Shown here piece by piece: positions 21,841 through 33,907 of a stretch of 64,000 bases of DNA. The notes under the pieces are model-generated. The model was not told the origin of the DNA. It searched no databases and saw only the letters and a program-made list of their open reading frames with translations. This DNA is from Ophiodon elongatus (Eukaryota > Chordata > Actinopteri > Perciformes > Hexagrammidae): NCBI GenBank assembly GCA_016806645.1, contig JACSYO010000938.1, positions 703,001-767,000 of the forward strand. The letters run 5' to 3'. Positions within the stretch are counted from its first letter, which is position 1, and the number at the start of each line of letters is the position of its first letter. The translations under genes and the position numbers were made by a program.

Positions 21841-22300
21841 GGAGGGTGGAGGATGAGTTAAGGAGTCTCAGCCAGAGGAAAGAAGCTGATCTGAAGTCTG
21901 GTGGTTCATCAGCTGATAAACTTCTGTGTGTCTTTCCAGACGGCAGCAGGTGAACAGGATGTGGCTGGTGGCTCTTCTCAGGCTCCTCTTGTCACCAACA
22001 TCACTGATGATCAGGAGATGGTACCAGTGGTTTTAATCCCCCGCTGTAGAGCCCTCCTTTCCTGTGCTGTGCACATCCCATGCCAGTTGGTAATGTGTGT
22101 AGTCAGGATGCTTTCTATTGCTGCTCTGTGAAAGTTGACAAGAACTTGGCACGGATAGAGATAAAGCCGTTTATGTGTCTTTTCTTTCATGTGCAGAAGG
22201 CTTGTTTGCAAACCAGACGGTGATGCAGTCCTGTTAATGTCACTGAATTTCTGAGCTTGTGTCCGATATGACACTTCATATACGAGCATTGTGTACATAC
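21841..22300 (-). mobile_element. Rex1/CR1-L2-group LINE fragment (RT C-terminus)
   Basis: The minus-strand frame 22011-22298 ends VLVNFHRAAIESILTTHITN, CTAQERRALQRGIKTTG, which is the conserved C-terminal RT block of Rex1-type LINEs (usual form VNFYR.IESILT..WY.SCTA). Plus-strand CAGACGGCAGCAGGTGAACA and GTAGAGCCCTCC are the reverse complement of the next coding segment. It is 5'-truncated and shifted. Same superfamily as 1178-2195, opposite strand. Confidence 0.82.
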
Positions 22301-22369
22301 CATAGCTTACTTAACTTTGTACTTATGTGAACCCAATCACAATCTTTTCCAAAACTTAACCAAGGAGTT

Positions 22370-22460
22370 TCCTTCTGGGAATCTGGGTCATCCTTTAATT
22401 AGAAAATCGTCTGTTAGATCCCCGGCTGCTCCAGTCCACATGTAGAAGTGTCCTTAATTT
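22370..22460 (+). mobile_element. tRNA-derived SINE fragment (degenerate)
   Basis: Contains a B-box-like TGTTAGATCCCCGGCTGCTC and GTCCACATG..GAAGTGTCCTT, the SINE head seen elsewhere, without the tail. Confidence 0.65.
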
Positions 22461-22479
22461 GACTAGAAAAAGCTCCATA

Positions 22480-22625
22480 TAAATGTTAGTCCACATTCCA
22501 TTTTGAAAAGACAGTGTGACACATACAAAACTGATGGGCTACGTAGAGCGTCACAACCTGATGCGTAGAACCTCTGACCAAGCGGCCGTAATTGAGGAGT
22601 TTGGAGTGAGAAGTGTTGAACGCAC
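22480..22625. repeat. Dispersed repeat with AGAGCGTCAC block
   Basis: TAGAGCGTCACAACCTGATG, TGACCAAGCGGCCGT and GGAGTGAGAAGTGTTGAA recur at about 48025-48105 in the same order. A more diverged version ends at about 26685-26730 (GGGAGTGAGACGTGTT). Non-coding; class unknown. Confidence 0.6.
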
Positions 22626-25600
22626 ACACACAAACTGGACCCAAACATTAAAGAACACAAGAAGAGTGCTGTTGATGTTGGTGATTTGATTTGAACCATC
22701 TCACACAGTGTGACATGAATAAATAAACGTACATGGCCGTCGTTGTCACGGTCTAAAGGCACCTTTAGATGTGATGAAGTGTAAAGAGAGTCAGAGAGAC
22801 ATGGATCTAATTATGTAATGGACTCAGCATGTTCCCCGCACCAGCCCATACACCAACTCCCATGCACACTGGCCATAACAGTTAATGTGCTTCTTTTTTC
22901 TTTTTGCCATTGCTTTTACATGCTGAAGTGGGAACTGCAGACAAATCTATAGCAAGCACAAGACAAGAATAACAAGAATGCATCTGTGGAGGAAGAAAGA
23001 AGGAAAAGCCTGATGTGGCGTTTATTCTTGTCTGCATGTGGCCTCTGTAAAGGTCCAGCTCATTTTAACCCGGGCTTCTCTCACACTTTGTGCATTGTGT
23101 GTGTGTTCGTTAGTATCCTGTCATTTATTTGTGGTTTAGTAAAATACACAATGGAAGTACACTCTAAAACAATAAGAAAAAAGATTTGAACTAAAGATGA
23201 GGTAACATTGTCGTCTTTGTCTGTCAATCAAGATAAATATGTGAACATTCACACCAAATTAAAAGCCGATTACATAACTGGCTCTGTGGGGTAAAGGGAA
23301 CAGTTTGGACCAAAAAGTGCAATTTAAAATGTTTATGTGAGAACAACAAACAAATCCCGCCGTGAATAATTAGCTCATAATGTCGTCACTGATGTTTCTC
23401 ATCACACATCCACAGCCTCGTAACTGGCTGTGCACCGATGTAATTACTGCCAGAGCCAATGGCCAGAGCGAGCTTGCAATAGCCATAGCTTTCTTTTAAA
23501 GGCCCCATCTCATGTTTTTATTCTGGGGTGTGAAGATGTTTGCAGCCACTGCTCACTGGGTTCAGACCGGGCAGGTGAGAAGAGAGGGGCACTGAGAGTT
23601 TCTGCTCCTCGCTCACACAGCTCAGTATCACTTTGCACTCAACTCTACCCCGCTCCACTCCAATCGCTCGCTCCCAAAAAAGAAAAAAAAACTGTGGTAT
23701 TTCCAATACAGCAGTAGGCTGCAGAGTGATATCTTTTTTACCGTCTTTTGGTTACTGACATTTTTATTGAGGTTTTCGAATGAAGATTATAATATCTGTT
23801 GACATTATTTATGACAACCTCACACTAATAAAAAAGACCTACATTTTGAATTAAATGAATCATCGGATCAAAGTTATAACTCTTCAGTGCGGGCCTCTCT
23901 TTGTGTGCAAACTGTTTTTGGATGGTAGTGAAACATGTTCAGGAAAAGCTAAACGGCAACAAATATTGATTGATGCAGAACATTGAAATGATCACATCTA
24001 TCATTTTCCCAAAAAACTTGACTTTTGAACTGGACAACGCTCAGGAGTGATGATGAAAGAGGAAAATGTTTGGATCGCTCGAGTCAGAAACAATCCTACG
24101 CAGCCACCACTGGAATTCATTCTACAAATAATATAACACTAATAATATTTGTGTCGCCTGACCTATATCTGACAACGTGCAGAAATACAGAATTTTAACA
24201 CAATAAATAGACATGCAAAATGTTCCTGAAGAACATATCCCTCGAGACGCACGACAAAGAGGCCGAGCCCCAGTGATGAATCCGCTAATAAACAATGCCG
24301 AATGGCGGTTCGAAGTTTAAGTAAAAAAGTATTTACTTTGAAATGAAAACAATTACACCTTAAATACATGATATGAAAAACAAGAAAAATGTCCCATGGA
24401 ACAGAACCAGGCAACAGGCCCTTTATCCTCCTTCCTTGTCCGCCTGTCTCCGCGTTGCCCAACTGCCGCCATGCGGCGGGGTCCTTTCACCGTCTCGTGA
24501 AACGTCTCGTCGCCGTTTTAGTACGTCATCCGTTCTGCTTCCGGTTTCAAAGGACCTCCCCCGATTGCGCAATACATTGTATCTAACTGCCGTGGCATAA
24601 TTAACAGGCGGTAACCATAATACAATTTAAGCATACGGTAATTATGAATTTGTTTTAACACTGTAAGTATGCAATAGTCCAAACACACTGATTATGAAAT
24701 AGTTTAAACATACCAATTATGAAATAGTTATAAAATAATGGCATAAAACAGTTGTAGAACAATGGCACAAAACAATTGCTTTAGGAGCTTTTTCCATTTA
24801 ACCTTAACAAAAACAAATGTTGACATCCGAATGTTGGTTTAGAACTTGAATGTCAACATTCTGGGTCAGTTTGGCATGCTTCCAACTGGTGATTTGAGCG
24901 CTAAGCACTGGATGGAGCGACTGACGTGATAGTGATGGACGCTCTATTTAAAAAATCCTCTCTGCTCACACGCTCCATCCAAAATCCTTCTGTTTACACT
25001 CCTCTCCAGACTTTTGGTTGTGTAGTCCTGAGTGGCCTGTCACACACAATGGTTGAACAAATATGATCGGTGCTAATTAATGGCAATGCTCCTCCAAAGT
25101 GACTATGATGTTACATTACTGAGCTTAGAGGCAACATTTTGAAAATCTACTATCGAGCGTTTTTCTGGGCCATCCACTGCAGGGGATCATCTGTTAAACA
25201 GTCGACGCTGCCTCTGACCCTCTGGCTGTACTCACATAATGTGCTGTCATGCTGCATATTGCTCTGGTAAAAAAGTCAGAGTGCACCTCGAGAAAAAGAA
25301 CAGAAAGAAAAAAAACACATCAAGAGAGAAATACAACAAGTTCTGGTGGAGGCCTGACCACATGACAAGAAAATTGTATCTGAATCAAAAGCAAGCGTGC
25401 CCCGCTGACATTTCAGCAACAATCAGCCTACAACCTCTAAGACATAACTGTCAAATGTCTTTCCATCAATTTCTCTGGTGCAGAAACAATCCTGCACCAG
25501 GAGGGGGTTTTATTTTACAGTGAAGATGACATGTCCCTTGCAGACTGGCTGTGAGATACCGGGAATCAGCATGACGAATCACATTTAATTACAATGCAGC

Positions 25601-25837
25601 ACAACCACAAATAAGTAATTTGACTGTTTTAAATTGGAAGGTTTCGGGGGGAGCAGAGGGGCTGCTGCACAGCATCCAAATGACATTCAAAGGAAGTGTC
25701 TATTGACGTTGAGACAACAGCCAACAGCAGAGCTAATCAGAAGTTTGACTAGTGATTTAGTGTCTGTTGAGGACTGATGTTGTGACTGTTGTTTTCTCTT
25801 CAGAGAAAGGAAAGACAACAGAACTTAAGACAACTCT
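22626..25837. other. Unassigned stretch
   Basis: No exon recognised. Contains a CpG-rich block (24430-24595), an 11-bp inverted repeat AATGTTGACAT..ATGTCAACATT (about 24817-24861) and AT-rich near-repeats of ATTATGAAATAGTT (about 24680-24735). Confidence 0.45.
24430..24595 (-). promoter_or_regulatory. CpG-dense block with ETS/CRE/YY1-like motifs
   Basis: In an AT-rich neighbourhood this block is dense in CG. On the minus strand it shows CCGGAAG (ETS-like), GATGACGTAC (CRE-like) and GCATGGCGGC (YY1-like) within about 80 bases, a combination common in TATA-less vertebrate promoters and in some LTRs. No open frame or recognisable transcript follows, so function is unproven. Confidence 0.35.
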
Positions 25838-26105
25838 TCTGTGGTAGACCCCCGGCCCCACTAGTCCATGTCGATGTGTCCTTGGGGGAGACACTTAACT
25901 CCAAATATCTCTTGTAGGTGTGTGAATGTGTGTGAATGTTAGTTAGTCCTGATGCACAGGTGGCACCTTGCATGGTAGCTCCTCCCATCAGTGTGTGAAT
26001 GGGTGTGAATGGTGAATGATGTCATGAGGTGTTAAAGAGCTTTGAGTGGTCAAGAGACTAGAAAAGAGATGTACAAGTACAGGTCCATTACCATTTACCA
26101 TCATC
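25838..26105 (+). mobile_element. tRNA-derived SINE
   Basis: Nearly full body lacking the A-box end: GTCGATGTGTCCTTGGG, GACACTTAACTCCAAAT, CTGATGCACAGGTGGCAC, GTGTGTGAATGGGTGTGAAT and the 3' tail GCTTTGAGTGGTC..GACTAGAAAAG..ACAAGTACAGGTCCATTACC. Confidence 0.85.
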
Positions 26106-26319
26106 ACAACAAAGAGATGTGTGTAATATATGATAATAATAAAAATAATAATAGTGCTTCCAGATCAACCCCTCATCACAATCCTTGGTGTGCGTTACTT
26201 TTTGAGTATTCTATGCACAGTGACATAACTATATCAACCAGTCCTCCGACTCAAACGACCCCATATGCCCTTTCATACAACCCATAGGAGCGTCTCCTAA
26301 ACTAGCTCATACCTAAATG

Positions 26320-26745
26320 TAGTGGCCGCAGTTTGGTTATGTTTAGGCAAAAAAAACTGCTCGGTAAGTTCAGGAAAAGATCATGGTTTGAGTTCAAATA
26401 AGTACACTTGTTACGTAACTAAGGATACATAAGTTAACTTACAGTATGCATGTGATGTAAGTAAGTTACCTAAATTCACTTACATACGTAAGTTGAAATA
26501 ACAACACACTATCACTCCCAACTCTCTTGGTGCCTTACAGCGTCAGTTTCACTCCTTACATGCATCCAGTCTCTTTTCAAAATAAACTTCCAACATAGGT
26601 TAACTTGGTTTTTAGGTTTACTTCCTCAACAAATGACTTAGTTAGATAGTGCATCTATATCAGAAGGCGAGGATCACGGACCATGTGCCGATATTTGGCA
26701 AGTTGGGAGTGAGACGTGTTTAACACAAACAGTGGTATCCTGGGT
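26320..26745 (+). repeat. Dispersed fish repeat (AAGATCATGGTTT family)
   Basis: Carries GTTTAGGCAAAAAAAACTGC, GTTCAGGAAAAGATCATGGT and a set of TACGTAAGTT/AAGTAAGTTAC motifs, ending with CACGGACCATGTGCCG and GGGAGTGAGACGTGTT. Same family as the copies near 6555, 40545, 47765 and 54300. Confidence 0.6.
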
Positions 26746-27409
26746 CAGAAAATTTGCCATGGTTGTAAGTGACCTGGATTCTTAACCTTCCACGGCCAAC
26801 ATTTGACTTTCAAATTCAAACCCTGAATAAATGCTGGACCCTATCATCTAATTCAAACCCCATCCTACCAACCCCCAGAGGTTTACTTTTTTCTCTTATC
26901 TCACTGAGGCTTTATTCTCTCATTCCAATTTTTCATGACTTTATCAATCAACTTGTTCCTAATGACTTCATATCATTATCGTTTCTTTCAGTTTTAATAG
27001 TGCTTTTTAAAAATGACATTGTATTGGGGTCCAGGGGGAATCCAGTCAAAAGCACACAACTGCAGCCTGTGCAATTTAACAAGATGAAATAGAACAGATA
27101 GATCAAATGTTTGCCATGTGTCCTAATATAAAGTATCACACGCCATCAGAGGAAAAGGGGCACTCTGTCAGGCATCCCGAAGAGACAGCAGACATACATT
27201 TCATCATGTGCTCTGTCTAGTTTCTATTCTATTTTTACAATATGCAAATTACCTGCCACTTTCTTAAAATTACAATAATCAGGTTTTTTTCAGATGACAT
27301 TAATTACATAACTAATAATGTTTTGAAAAACATTTTGCTATGATAGTTGTTTCTTACAGTAGTTTATTTTTGTCAGTAGCCCTTGTATGTTAAATGAATG
27401 TTAAATGAA
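26746..27409. other. Unassigned stretch
   Basis: T-rich plus-strand sequence leading into the LINE-like tail at 27410. No coding motif is visible in the open frame 26769-27092. Confidence 0.4.
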
Positions 27410-27556
27410 TGTTCTTAATTGTTTTTAAATCTTCTTCTTTTTTTTGCATTATGTTTTGATGCTTAACGGTTTTATGTGAAGCACTTTGAATTGCCTTGTT
27501 GTTGAAATGTGCTATACAAATAAACTTGCCTTGCCTTGCCTTGCCTTGCCTTGCCT
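27410..27556 (+). mobile_element. LINE 3' tail with (TTGCC)n
   Basis: AAGCACTTTGAATTGCCTTG, GAAATGTGCTATACAAATAA and then TTGCC repeated about six times (27525-27556): a LINE-type 3' terminus ending in a short tandem repeat. No coding part is recognised upstream. Confidence 0.6.
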
Positions 27557-27620
27557 ATGTTAAATATGTTGGACGGATGAGGGTTAACAAAAGGCGTGTT
27601 TCTGTTTACCCATTATGCAG

Positions 27621-28433
27621 CTGCTGTTACCTGTGGACAGGATGCACCTGAAGAGGACCTAGCCTCCACATCAAGGTAATCCTGATTGTCGTTGGTTGCC
27701 AAGTGTTAACGTTGCTGATCTGCTGGGAAGCTACTAAACAACCACATAAAACATCTTTCCATTTTTACTTTGCATTTCAAGCACAGCAGAGATCCGCCGA
27801 GTGCAGATCAGGATGAGGACCAAAGGTCACTGCCATTGGAGGAGCAGCTATAAGAGGCATGCCAGACCGTTGCATGCCAAGAAGAGAAGCTTATGAAACT
27901 AAGAAACAAACGTAAAGACAGGGTAATTATATTCTGCACAGCGTTGAAAGTTTATGCCACTCAGGCAGTTTTCATGGCTTTGCAACCTCGAGATAAAATG
28001 GAGTTAGGTCGGTAAGTACTTCAAAAATACGTTCACACTTAAAAGAGTGATATTGGACTGTACATAATTACATGTACAAAGGGCCAGTTTGACAGTACTA
28101 AATTCAGAAACCTATTCCTATTACAAAGGAACAACCACACTTTAATCCTTACTTCAGTCAGTTGTCTGGGATTATGACAAGGTAATGGCATAAAGGTTTG
28201 CTTATTAGTGACATTTTGTCAGTCTTGTAATACGACCCTTCCTTCGGTCGAATAGACAGCGTACCCAGGAGGTCTCACAGATGCAGAAAATTGCTCTCCT
28301 TAGGATTCATGTTGAACGGACCTTTAGAAGGGTTAGGGTTTACAGAGCTTTACCCATGACCACTATGGGGTCTATAGACTAAGCTTGTAAGGTGTTCACC
28401 CTCCTCACAAATTCTCAAGGACCATTGTTCTGA
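27621..28433 (+). pseudogene. Harbinger/ISL2EU-group DDE_Tnp_4 transposase pseudogene
   Basis: The C-terminal block 28224-28433 reads LVIRPFLRSNRQRTQEVSQM then KIALLRIHVERTFRRVRVYR, with NSQGPLF before the final stop. This is the end of a DDE_Tnp_4 (HARBI1/ISL2EU-type) transposase; the Glu of HVER is the expected third catalytic residue. A TAA interrupts it after MGSID. Upstream are exon-like pieces with splice-site consensus: 27621-27674 (AG before, GTAATC after), a coiled-coil-like acidic segment from about 27787 with an in-frame TAA, and 27942-28011, reading LKVYATQAVFMALQPRDKME, before GTAAGT. The last of these resembles the 'FYTGFPSYATF..L.P' region of the same transposases. The central catalytic part is missing. 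I read it as a dead transposase; the stops argue against a domesticated gene. Confidence 0.72.
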
Positions 28434-31059
28434 AACAAAATTCTTTACATGAGTTTGTTATTGTACTGCTGTTTATTTCTTGTGATCTACCTCAGGATAG
28501 GTTCCCTTATCACTTTGAGGTGGCTTTGAATAATGCGCACAGGTAAATAAATTGTTAATAAACTTGCAACTTAATTACAGAATAGTAATTATAGAATTTT
28601 ATAGAATAGTAAAAAATATGTCAGAGAAAGTACAAACTATCTTTATTTACATTTACTGCCAGGTTATATATACGGTTCACCAAAATGTTATGTTTTCTCT
28701 CTTGTGTGGTTCATGTTCTGGCAGAAAAGATAGAAAACAGAGACAGAGAAAAGCAAAAGAGACAGTAAAAAGCAAGATAATCGAGAAGAAGCCAAAAATA
28801 GACAGGAAGAAGTAGAGAAGAGTCAAGAAGAAGCAGTTAAAGTAAGAGAAGTAGGTAACATCCGTCTGTGTGTGAGAGAACGTTTTTTCTCAAAATGTCA
28901 AAGATGGATATAGAAATTGTAATGCTGATATGCTAAGTAAATATATTTGTGTCTATGCATGTGGTTCATAAGCATGCGTCTATACATGGTTCTGTGGCAA
29001 TTTATAGAATTCATCAATTTTATTCAAGACATGAAATGTGCCTTTAAACTTAATTTTGAATTACATTTCTTACTGGCAGATGCCTAACATCCAACTACTG
29101 AGGAAGGTGAGACTTTTATTGTATCTTAATGAAGAAAAGATAAACAAAAGGTCAATAAGGAGAGATCAATTGGAAGTGTATGATAAAATTGTTTGCGTTT
29201 AACAATAAAGAGGGACTATGGGACCCCATGCATCTTCAGTAAGCATAGACCCATGCACATATGAGTTAGAATCCCCAGAAATCTAGACGCTGATGGTCGT
29301 GGAGTAAAGCCAGCAGATGGAAGATGGAGACTTTCAGTTGAGACACCTGGATCATCCTTAGGGACAATTTGGTGATGGGTAGGGGAAGGGTTGTGGAATC
29401 ATAGGTCTGAAAGACAAAATGACAGAAACGCAGTGATATTCAAAGAACAGCCTCTGAGGATCGACTCCATACGGTGACACCAGAAATGAATGACAGGGAT
29501 TTTGACAGCGTCGGAGAGCGTAAATGATTGAAGTGATTGAGGAATTCCCGATAGAAAGAGAAGTGAGGGGGAACAGAGCTTCTTTGCTGAACTTCTGCCA
29601 AAGCTTCATTAAAATATCTGTATGCTGAGGTTAACATGACTAACAGAACAAACCTGAATTGCATTGTACTGTATACATGACAGCCATTGTAGCTGGCACA
29701 CTACATAATGACAGTGCCAATTGATTTTTATTACAATGGATCACCTTGATTATGGTTCATAAGCTGGATTTGACTGAAAGGGGAAGCTCCACAGGAACAC
29801 TCTCCCCTGTCTGGCACTTTGTATTCAGTTTGTAATGAGAAGGGCTTTGTCTGCTGAACTGAGAGGATCAGTCCAAGTATAGGCAGTCCTTGTGAGGCCA
29901 TCTAAATATGCATTCACTTATAGGATAATTACATTTTTGTGTTGATATGGTTGAACAATATGCTGTTTAATCTAAAAGAAAACAGATTATTTTCAGTGTT
30001 TATTTGCTTCGTTCTGATTATCAAGACACTTTAGTTAGTTTGTTAGAAACTTTAATGTCCACAATGTGGAAAATGTCCTTTTCCTTCAACAGAATCCATG
30101 AAATATGGTTCAGTAGGCCTATTACAAAAAGTACAATATGCAGATTCCACAAAGGATAAATCTGCAAATTCAGGGAGGTGAGGGGGTGGCCTTGTGCGAT
30201 TGACTATATATTTAATAATTCATAGAACAAATTTCTTGCAGACATTATTTGGTAGCTCGTGGAAGTCTAAAGCACCTTCCTGAGAAGAGCTTTCTTTTTG
30301 GTATTCAGTACATGTCTGCTGCTTAGTTGCATGGGTTTACATTGAAGTTACTTGAATGCCCAGTGCGTCTCGTACAGACGTTGAAGGTTGCCTTGTGAAT
30401 TGGTACCAGACACTGAGAACTGTGACAAAACTTTGGTATTTTGAAACCCTAGGAATGAGAAAGAACTGGGACAACACACTATTACTATATTCAGACCCTG
30501 ATGGGTTGGAATCCACCCTCCAGAGGAGATCATCAACAACTAGTACATTGCCATGCGCTTTTTTTTAAGGAAATTTGCTGACGCTATACCGAAGAAGGCA
30601 GCTGTATACTATACTATACTTACTTACAAAATGGACTCCTGTTGTCCACATAGTTTGCAAAGACTCTTGATGCAAATGTTTTACTTGTGAAAATGGCCTA
30701 TATAAATGTCAATGACTTGCCTGTCTGTCAAAATTAATTTAGTTTGGTTTGGACGTGACATTCTTCCACTAGTGGCTTCTCATAGCTGGAGGCCAATATC
30801 ATCGCCAACAGTCCTAAATAGCAAACACACATTACAATGTAATGTCAACACGAGGAGAGCAATTTAATGTCAGTAACTAAATCAACTCTGTAAACACTAT
30901 TCAGATGTGTGCAGGACTGAAGATACATTAAAGCCAGTGAAGACATATTCTTTGTTTTTCTTTGTCCTCGACTGTGTACAAACTACACATTGCAGACAAG
31001 GTCTACTCATTAGTAGGTTATTCCATTTGGAGAACTTACTCAATGAAAATATACAAGTC

Positions 31060-31061
<2 letters not shown>
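28434..31061. other. Unassigned stretch
   Basis: Contains a Lys/Arg-rich frame (28552-28815, ending in KRKAKETVKSK-type residues) and a minus-strand frame at 29440-29664. Neither matches a family I know. Both lie 3' of the transposase pseudogene and could be part of that element. Confidence 0.4.

Positions 31062-31122
<61 letters not shown>
31062..31122 (+). repeat. (TG)n microsatellite
   Basis: About 30 uninterrupted TG units. Confidence 0.98.
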
Positions 31123-31123
<1 letters not shown>

Positions 31124-31890
31124 ACTGCCTCCCTCCTCTCTTCTCATTGGATGTTGCTCATCTGCCGTCTTAGACTAATCTAAAAAGGTTTTCAATTACT
31201 TCAACTTATTGATGACTATGACTAGATTAATCACGTTAGAAAGTTGTCACAGCGTCTGAAACAGGCCAGACTTCAGATGGATGGGCTTTTCCATCACTAC
31301 GCTGGACTCCTCAAATGCACACCTGTGCAAACCTTAACCCTAAACTCTGATCCTATATTTTGAAAAAGGAAAATGTTCTAACTTAATAAAGGATATATTT
31401 GACTAAATGTACAGACGTTGTCAGCAAATTAGTATTAACAAATGAAACTACTAATTGAAAATATTCTAGAGTGCTATATTATTATATAATTACATACTAT
31501 CGGCTTATTACAGATTAATGAATACTGAGTGCAAGTATTGTATTATAACTATTGTTGTATAATTGGTCAAAGTGGAGTCAATTGAGGCTATTTCATACAC
31601 TGTTGGTTTGTTTATTCAGGACAATTGCCATGTTTATATGTTTCGTTCGTTAAATCTTAATCTGTTAAGTAAATATAAGGAATAGATGTCAGATAAACGT
31701 ACTGTGGTAAAAAGTACAATATTTGCCTTTAAACTATAATGTACATGCAAAGTAACAAATGAAAATTCTCAAATATAATAAAAGCACTTCAGAATTATAC
31801 TGTACTTACAGAACAATCAGAAGCAAAGACCGGTGACAGTGCAGTGTTTGCCAAATCCCATATGTATGTAAAGCTCTTTTTTTTTTCCAC
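31123..31890. other. Unassigned AT-rich stretch
   Basis: Nothing recognised before the 5' break of the L2 LINE. Confidence 0.5.
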
Positions 31891-31891
31891 C

Positions 31892-33907
31892 CAGAAAAAA
31901 GGACACACACTTGACCTGATCTGCACCTCCGGCATTACCATCAGCAATCTAACCAGCATTGACCTCACCATCTCTGACCACCTGGCTATCACCTTGGACA
32001 TAGACATCCCCACCCCCCATGTTAAGCAGCGTCAACTCATTTCTATCCTTCTTCAATGACAAAATCATCGCAATACACAACCAGCTGGCTGCTCCCTCCA
32101 CCTCCACTACCACCCCTCCCAGCTTTCAACATGACCCTCCCCTACTTCCAAGCCACTCACTCTCATCCTTCAGTTCAATCACTGAAACGGACCTCTCCTC
32201 CATAGTCTCCAGCATGAAGACCTCCACCTGTGCCCTTGACCTCCTCCCCTCTTCTTCAAGGCCTGCCTCCCCTCACTTTCCCCTCTCATCACAAACATCA
32301 TCAACTCCTCACTGTCCTCTGGTCTCATACCCCCCCCCTCCTCCCCACACACACACACACACTCAAGCTCGCTGCTGTCACCCCCGTGCTGAAAAAACCT
32401 GGTCTTGACCCCGACATCCCTAATAACTACCGGCCCATCTCCAACCTCCCCTTCCTGTCCAAAGTCCTTGAGAGAGTTGTTGCATCTCAACTCAAGTCCC
32501 ACCTTAATCTCCATAATCTCTACGAACCCTTCCAATCTGGCTTCCGCTCAAAACACAGCACAGAAACCGCCCTACTGAAAATCACAAATGGCATATTTCT
32601 CTCTGCTGACTCTGGCTTCCTCACCATCCTCATCCTCCTTGACCTCAGCGCCGCCTTCGACACTATCAACCACTCCATCCTCCTCTCACGTCTCCAGTAC
32701 TCCCTTGACATAACTGGCACTGCCCTCTCCTGGTTCACCTCATATCTCTCAGACCGACATCAATTCATTGCCATAAACAACTGTAAATCCTCCACCTCCC
32801 CAGTTACCCACGGTGTCCCACAAGGTTCCGTGCTTGGTCCCTCCTCTTCATCATTTACATCCTTCCCCTTGGACAAATCATCCGTCGTCATGGTCTCGAT
32901 TTCCACTGCTACGCTAACGACACCCAACTCTACTTCTCCTCCAAGACCATCACCTCAGTCACCCACTCCACTCTCACCACCTCTCACTGATATAAAATCA
33001 TGGATGCAACAGAACTTTCTCAAACTCAACTGCAATAAATCTGAAATACTCATCATCGGCCCTAACTCCCTCACCCGCTCAGCCCAGAACTTCTCTCTCA
33101 ACATTGATGGCTCCATCGTCAAACCCTGCACCCAGGTCCGCAACCTCGGCATCATTCTCGACCCCACCTTCTCTTTCCTACCCCACGCCAACCACATCAC
33201 CAAAACTGCCTTCTTTCACCTCAGGAACATTGCACGCCTCCGGCCCTCCCTGTCCCCTGCCACCACCGAAATTCTCATCCATGCCCTCATAACCTCCAGA
33301 CTCGACTACTGCAACAGCATCCTCTATGGCTCTCCCAACAAAATCCTCAATAAACTCCAATATGTTCAGAACTCTGCCGCTCGACTGCTCACCTCCACCC
33401 GCCGCTTTGAACACATCACCCCGGTCCTACGCAACCTCCACTGGCTCCCGGTCAAATACAGGATAGACTTTAAAATGATACTCACCACCTACAAAGCCCT
33501 AAACAACCTGGCCCCTCCTTACCTTTCAGACCTCCACGCCCCAACCCGTTGCCTCAGGTCCGCCGTTGCAATCACTCTGAAGACCATCAGGACCAAGCGC
33601 CGGACCTGGGGTGACAGGGCCTTCTCAGCTGCTGTACCCCCCCTCTGGAACGCCTTATCATCATTCAAGATAGCCCTCAAAACCCACCTCTTCAAACTGG
33701 CCTTCTTCTGCTAACCCCTGCTCCCTACCCTCCACTACATGACTCTTTCCGCACAGCTTCTTGTTCTGTTTGTTTGTTTTGTTTGCTCCTTTGTCTTTCT
33801 ATTTTTTTTATTTATTTTTTTTCTGTTTGTCTCTGTCCTATGTAAAGCATCTTTGAGTAGTCAGAAAAGCGCGATATAAAATTAAAGTATTATTGTTATT
33901 ATTAAGA
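31892..33907 (+). mobile_element. L2-type LINE, 5'-truncated
   Basis: Begins inside the endonuclease domain (HTLDLICTSG and ISDHLAITLDID, 31844-32059 frame), continues through the RT, and ends in a 3' UTR with GCATCTTTGAGTAGTCAG, AAAAGCGCGATATAAA and an ATT-rich tail (about 33880-33907). The composition (C-rich plus strand) stands out from the AT-rich flanks. 5' truncation is usual for LINE insertion. No clear target-site duplication was found. Confidence 0.9.
32230..33714 (+). pseudogene. L2-type reverse transcriptase, compensated double frameshift
   Basis: The 494-codon frame is nearly a full RT: NNYRPISNLPFLSKVLERVV, GFRSKHSTETALLK, LDLSAAFDTINHSIL (motif A, about residues 137-151), GVPQGSVLGP (motif B, about 195-204), then the tail NFLKLNCNKSEILIIGP, NSAARLLTSTRRFEHITPVL, LHWLPVKYRIDFK and NALSSFKIALKTHLF. 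Between about 32840 and 32985 the open frame runs through Ser/Pro-rich nonsense. The true RT sequence is in another frame there, LLFIIYILPLGQI and CYANDTQLYFSS, so a one-base loss near 32840 was followed by a compensating indel near 32985. The catalytic YADD is also changed to YAND (32910-32921). The enzyme would be inactive on both counts despite the long frame. Confidence 0.88.

Noticed and set aside
24160..24620. LTR in minus orientation (TGCCACGG..TTGTCA)
   Set aside because: TG..CA ends can be chosen, but flanking bases (AATTA and GATAT) are not a duplication, and polyadenylation signals lie on the wrong strand.
30907..31173. Cys/Val repeat frame
   Set aside because: Translation of the (TG)n microsatellite.
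32230..33714. Intact, active L2 reverse transcriptase
   Set aside because: The catalytic region is out of frame and the hidden motif is YAND rather than YADD; the endonuclease is also truncated.
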